Positions 5,803-7,023 of a stretch of 7,023 bases of DNA are shown piece by piece. Position numbers and translations under genes: made by a program. Under the pieces are notes generated by a model. The model saw nothing but the letters and a program-made list of their open reading frames with translations. It did not search any database and was not told the DNA's origin. The number at the start of each line of letters is the position of its first letter. Positions within the stretch are counted from its first letter, which is position 1. This stretch comes from Thomasclavelia sp. (GTDB taxonomy: Bacteria > Bacillota_I > Bacilli_A > Erysipelotrichales > Erysipelotrichaceae), in the NCBI GenBank assembly GCA_020024765.1, contig JAHHTG010000061.1:1-7023 (forward strand), written 5' to 3'.

Positions 5803-6993
5803 TTAGTTAGCGAAGTTATCGAAGTAACCTTGAACTAAGACAATTGGCGTACCCTTATCACCAGAACCTGATGTTAAGTCACATAATGAACCGATTAAAT
5901 CAGTTAATTGGCGAGGTGTAGTACCTTCAGAAGCCATGTTACCAACTAAATCGCTTTCCTTTTTACGGATTGTTTCAGAGATAGCGGTTTTTAATTCTTC
6001 ACCACTTAAATCTTTAAAGTCATTATCTGCAAGATACTTTAACTTTAATTCATTAGGTGTACCAATTAAACCATCAGTGAACGCAGGTGATACACATGGA
6101 TCAGCTAATTCCCAAATCTTACCTTGAGGATCTTTGAAAGCTCCATCACCATAAACCATAACTTCAATCTTTTTACCTGTTAATTTTAATAATTGAGCTT
6201 GGATTTCAAGAACTAAATCTTTACATTCTCTTGGGAATAATTTGATTGTATCTTCACTTGATTTATTAGATCCTAATAAACCAAAACGTGTATTGTAACC
6301 AGAACCATTGATTGAAGCATTTAGGATGTCATCTAATCCTAATACCACACGAGCACCAGCCTTAGTTAAAATACGTTTAGTACGTGCACGAGTATGAATA
6401 TCACAAGTAATAACTGTATCTGTGTAGTTTAAGATTGTTTTAGCTTGGTTAGCAAAAACGAATTCAACTTCAGCACCAGCATCTTTGACGATTTGTCCAT
6501 AATATTCAACATAATCAATGCCAGTGAATTCATGTTTAGTTTCGCCAAAATAACGACGGTAGTCTTCTAAACTTAAAACATCGCTATATGGGTTGATGCC
6601 AGCTTCATCAATCTTATCTAATGAAACAAGTTGATTGCCAACTTCATCACTTGGGTAGCTTAGCATTAAAATAACTTTCTTAGCACCTTTCGCAATACCT
6701 CTTAAGCAAATCGCAAAACGATTACGTGATAGAATCGGGAAAATAACCCCAACTGTTTCTCCGCCAGTTTTTTGGCGAACATCTTCAGCGATTGCATCAA
6801 CTGAAGCGTAATTACCTTGTGCTCTTGCTACAATCGATTCTGTTAAAGCGACAACATCACGATCATGGAAGGCAAAGCCTTCATCTTCGCTAGCTGCAAT
6901 AACACTTTCAACAACGATTTTAGCTAAATCGTCACCTTGACGAATGATTGGACAACGAACTCCTCTAGAAACAGTTCCAATTTTTCTTTCCAT
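5803..6993 (-). CDS. CofE-like protein, F420-0:gamma-glutamyl ligase family, substrate unknown
   Basis: A complete 396-residue protein without signal peptide or membrane segments, so probably cytoplasmic. The N-terminus resembles CofE, the GTP-dependent enzyme that adds L-glutamate to coenzyme F420-0: VRCPIIRQGDDLAKIV (residues 12-27), then DRDVVALTESIVARAQGN (44-61), matching the CofE pattern of a GDDL block and a D-x-x-V...KIVSKAEG block. Archaeal CofE is about 250 residues; this protein is much longer, with conserved-looking blocks YGDGAFKDPQGKIWE (281-295), DPCVSPAFTDG (298-308) and a C-terminal GSGDKGTPIVLVQGY (376-390). Long homologues are often annotated as F420 ligase in Bacillota not known to make F420, so the true substrate is doubtful; folate or another small molecule is conceivable. 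AGAAGGGTG lies upstream of the ATG with about 10 nt spacing. No F420 gene is in the window. The family call is fairly sure, the function is not. Confidence 0.78.
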   Translation of the reverse strand: MERKIGTVSRGVRCPIIRQGDDLAKIVVESVIAASEDEGFAFHDRDVVALTESIVARAQGNYASVDAIAEDVRQKTGGETVGVIFPILSRNRFAICLRGIAKGAKKVILMLSYPSDEVGNQLVSLDKIDEAGINPYSDVLSLEDYRRYFGETKHEFTGIDYVEYYGQIVKDAGAEVEFVFANQAKTILNYTDTVITCDIHTRARTKRILTKAGARVVLGLDDILNASINGSGYNTRFGLLGSNKSSEDTIKLFPRECKDLVLEIQAQLLKLTGKKIEVMVYGDGAFKDPQGKIWELADPCVSPAFTDGLIGTPNELKLKYLADNDFKDLSGEELKTAISETIRKKESDLVGNMASEGTTPRQLTDLIGSLCDLTSGSGDKGTPIVLVQGYFDNFAN

Positions 6994-7001
6994 TTAAAAC
7001 G

Positions 7002-7010
7002 CACCCTTCT
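7002..7010 (-). promoter_or_regulatory. ribosome binding site of the CofE-like gene
   Basis: AGAAGGGTG on the minus strand, with about 8-10 nt before the ATG at 6993. This supports the chosen start; the promoter must lie beyond the right edge. Confidence 0.65.
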
Positions 7011-7023
7011 CAATAAATTTAGG

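Overview
The window is an AT-rich stretch of bacterial chromosome that reads with the standard code (TGG for Trp, TGA only as stop). AT-rich composition, Shine-Dalgarno sequences close to AGGAGGTGA, short intrinsic terminators and the gene content point to a low-GC Bacillota (Firmicutes) gut-type anaerobe. An Erysipelotrichia-like or related lineage is a guess that the sequence alone cannot prove.

Layout. On the minus strand, 1-2609 holds a two-gene tldD-tldE operon: a complete zinc metalloprotease gene, tldD, followed by tldE/pmbA. The tldE gene starts inside the tldD stop codon (ATGA overlap) and runs off the left edge. A gene-free divergent region of about 450 bp (2616-3067) separates this operon from the plus-strand nrdD-nrdG operon. 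That operon encodes the oxygen-sensitive class III ribonucleotide reductase and its radical-SAM activase (3068-5715). Two intrinsic terminators, one per strand, lie in the 87-bp convergent gap 5716-5802. They separate nrdG from a minus-strand gene of the CofE / F420-0:gamma-glutamyl ligase family (5803-6993), whose promoter lies outside the window.

How the genes work together. NrdG makes the glycyl radical on NrdD, and NrdD then makes deoxyribonucleotides without oxygen. TldD and TldE form a heterodimeric peptidase, known in other bacteria for trimming RiPP precursors and degrading unfolded peptides. The CofE-like protein is an amino-acid (probably glutamate) ligase of unknown substrate. Nothing ties the three units into one pathway; they look like neighbouring housekeeping or accessory operons.

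The most unusual DNA is in the nrdD promoter region. A 44-bp inverted repeat with perfect 21-bp arms (2952-2995) begins about where transcription should start. It is followed at once by a second perfect inverted repeat (2996-3014), and variants of the octamer ATTYAACT recur across the leader. This looks like an operator or structured 5' leader for nrdDG. I found no mobile element, CRISPR array, tRNA or rRNA, and no clear sign of a wholly new multigene system.
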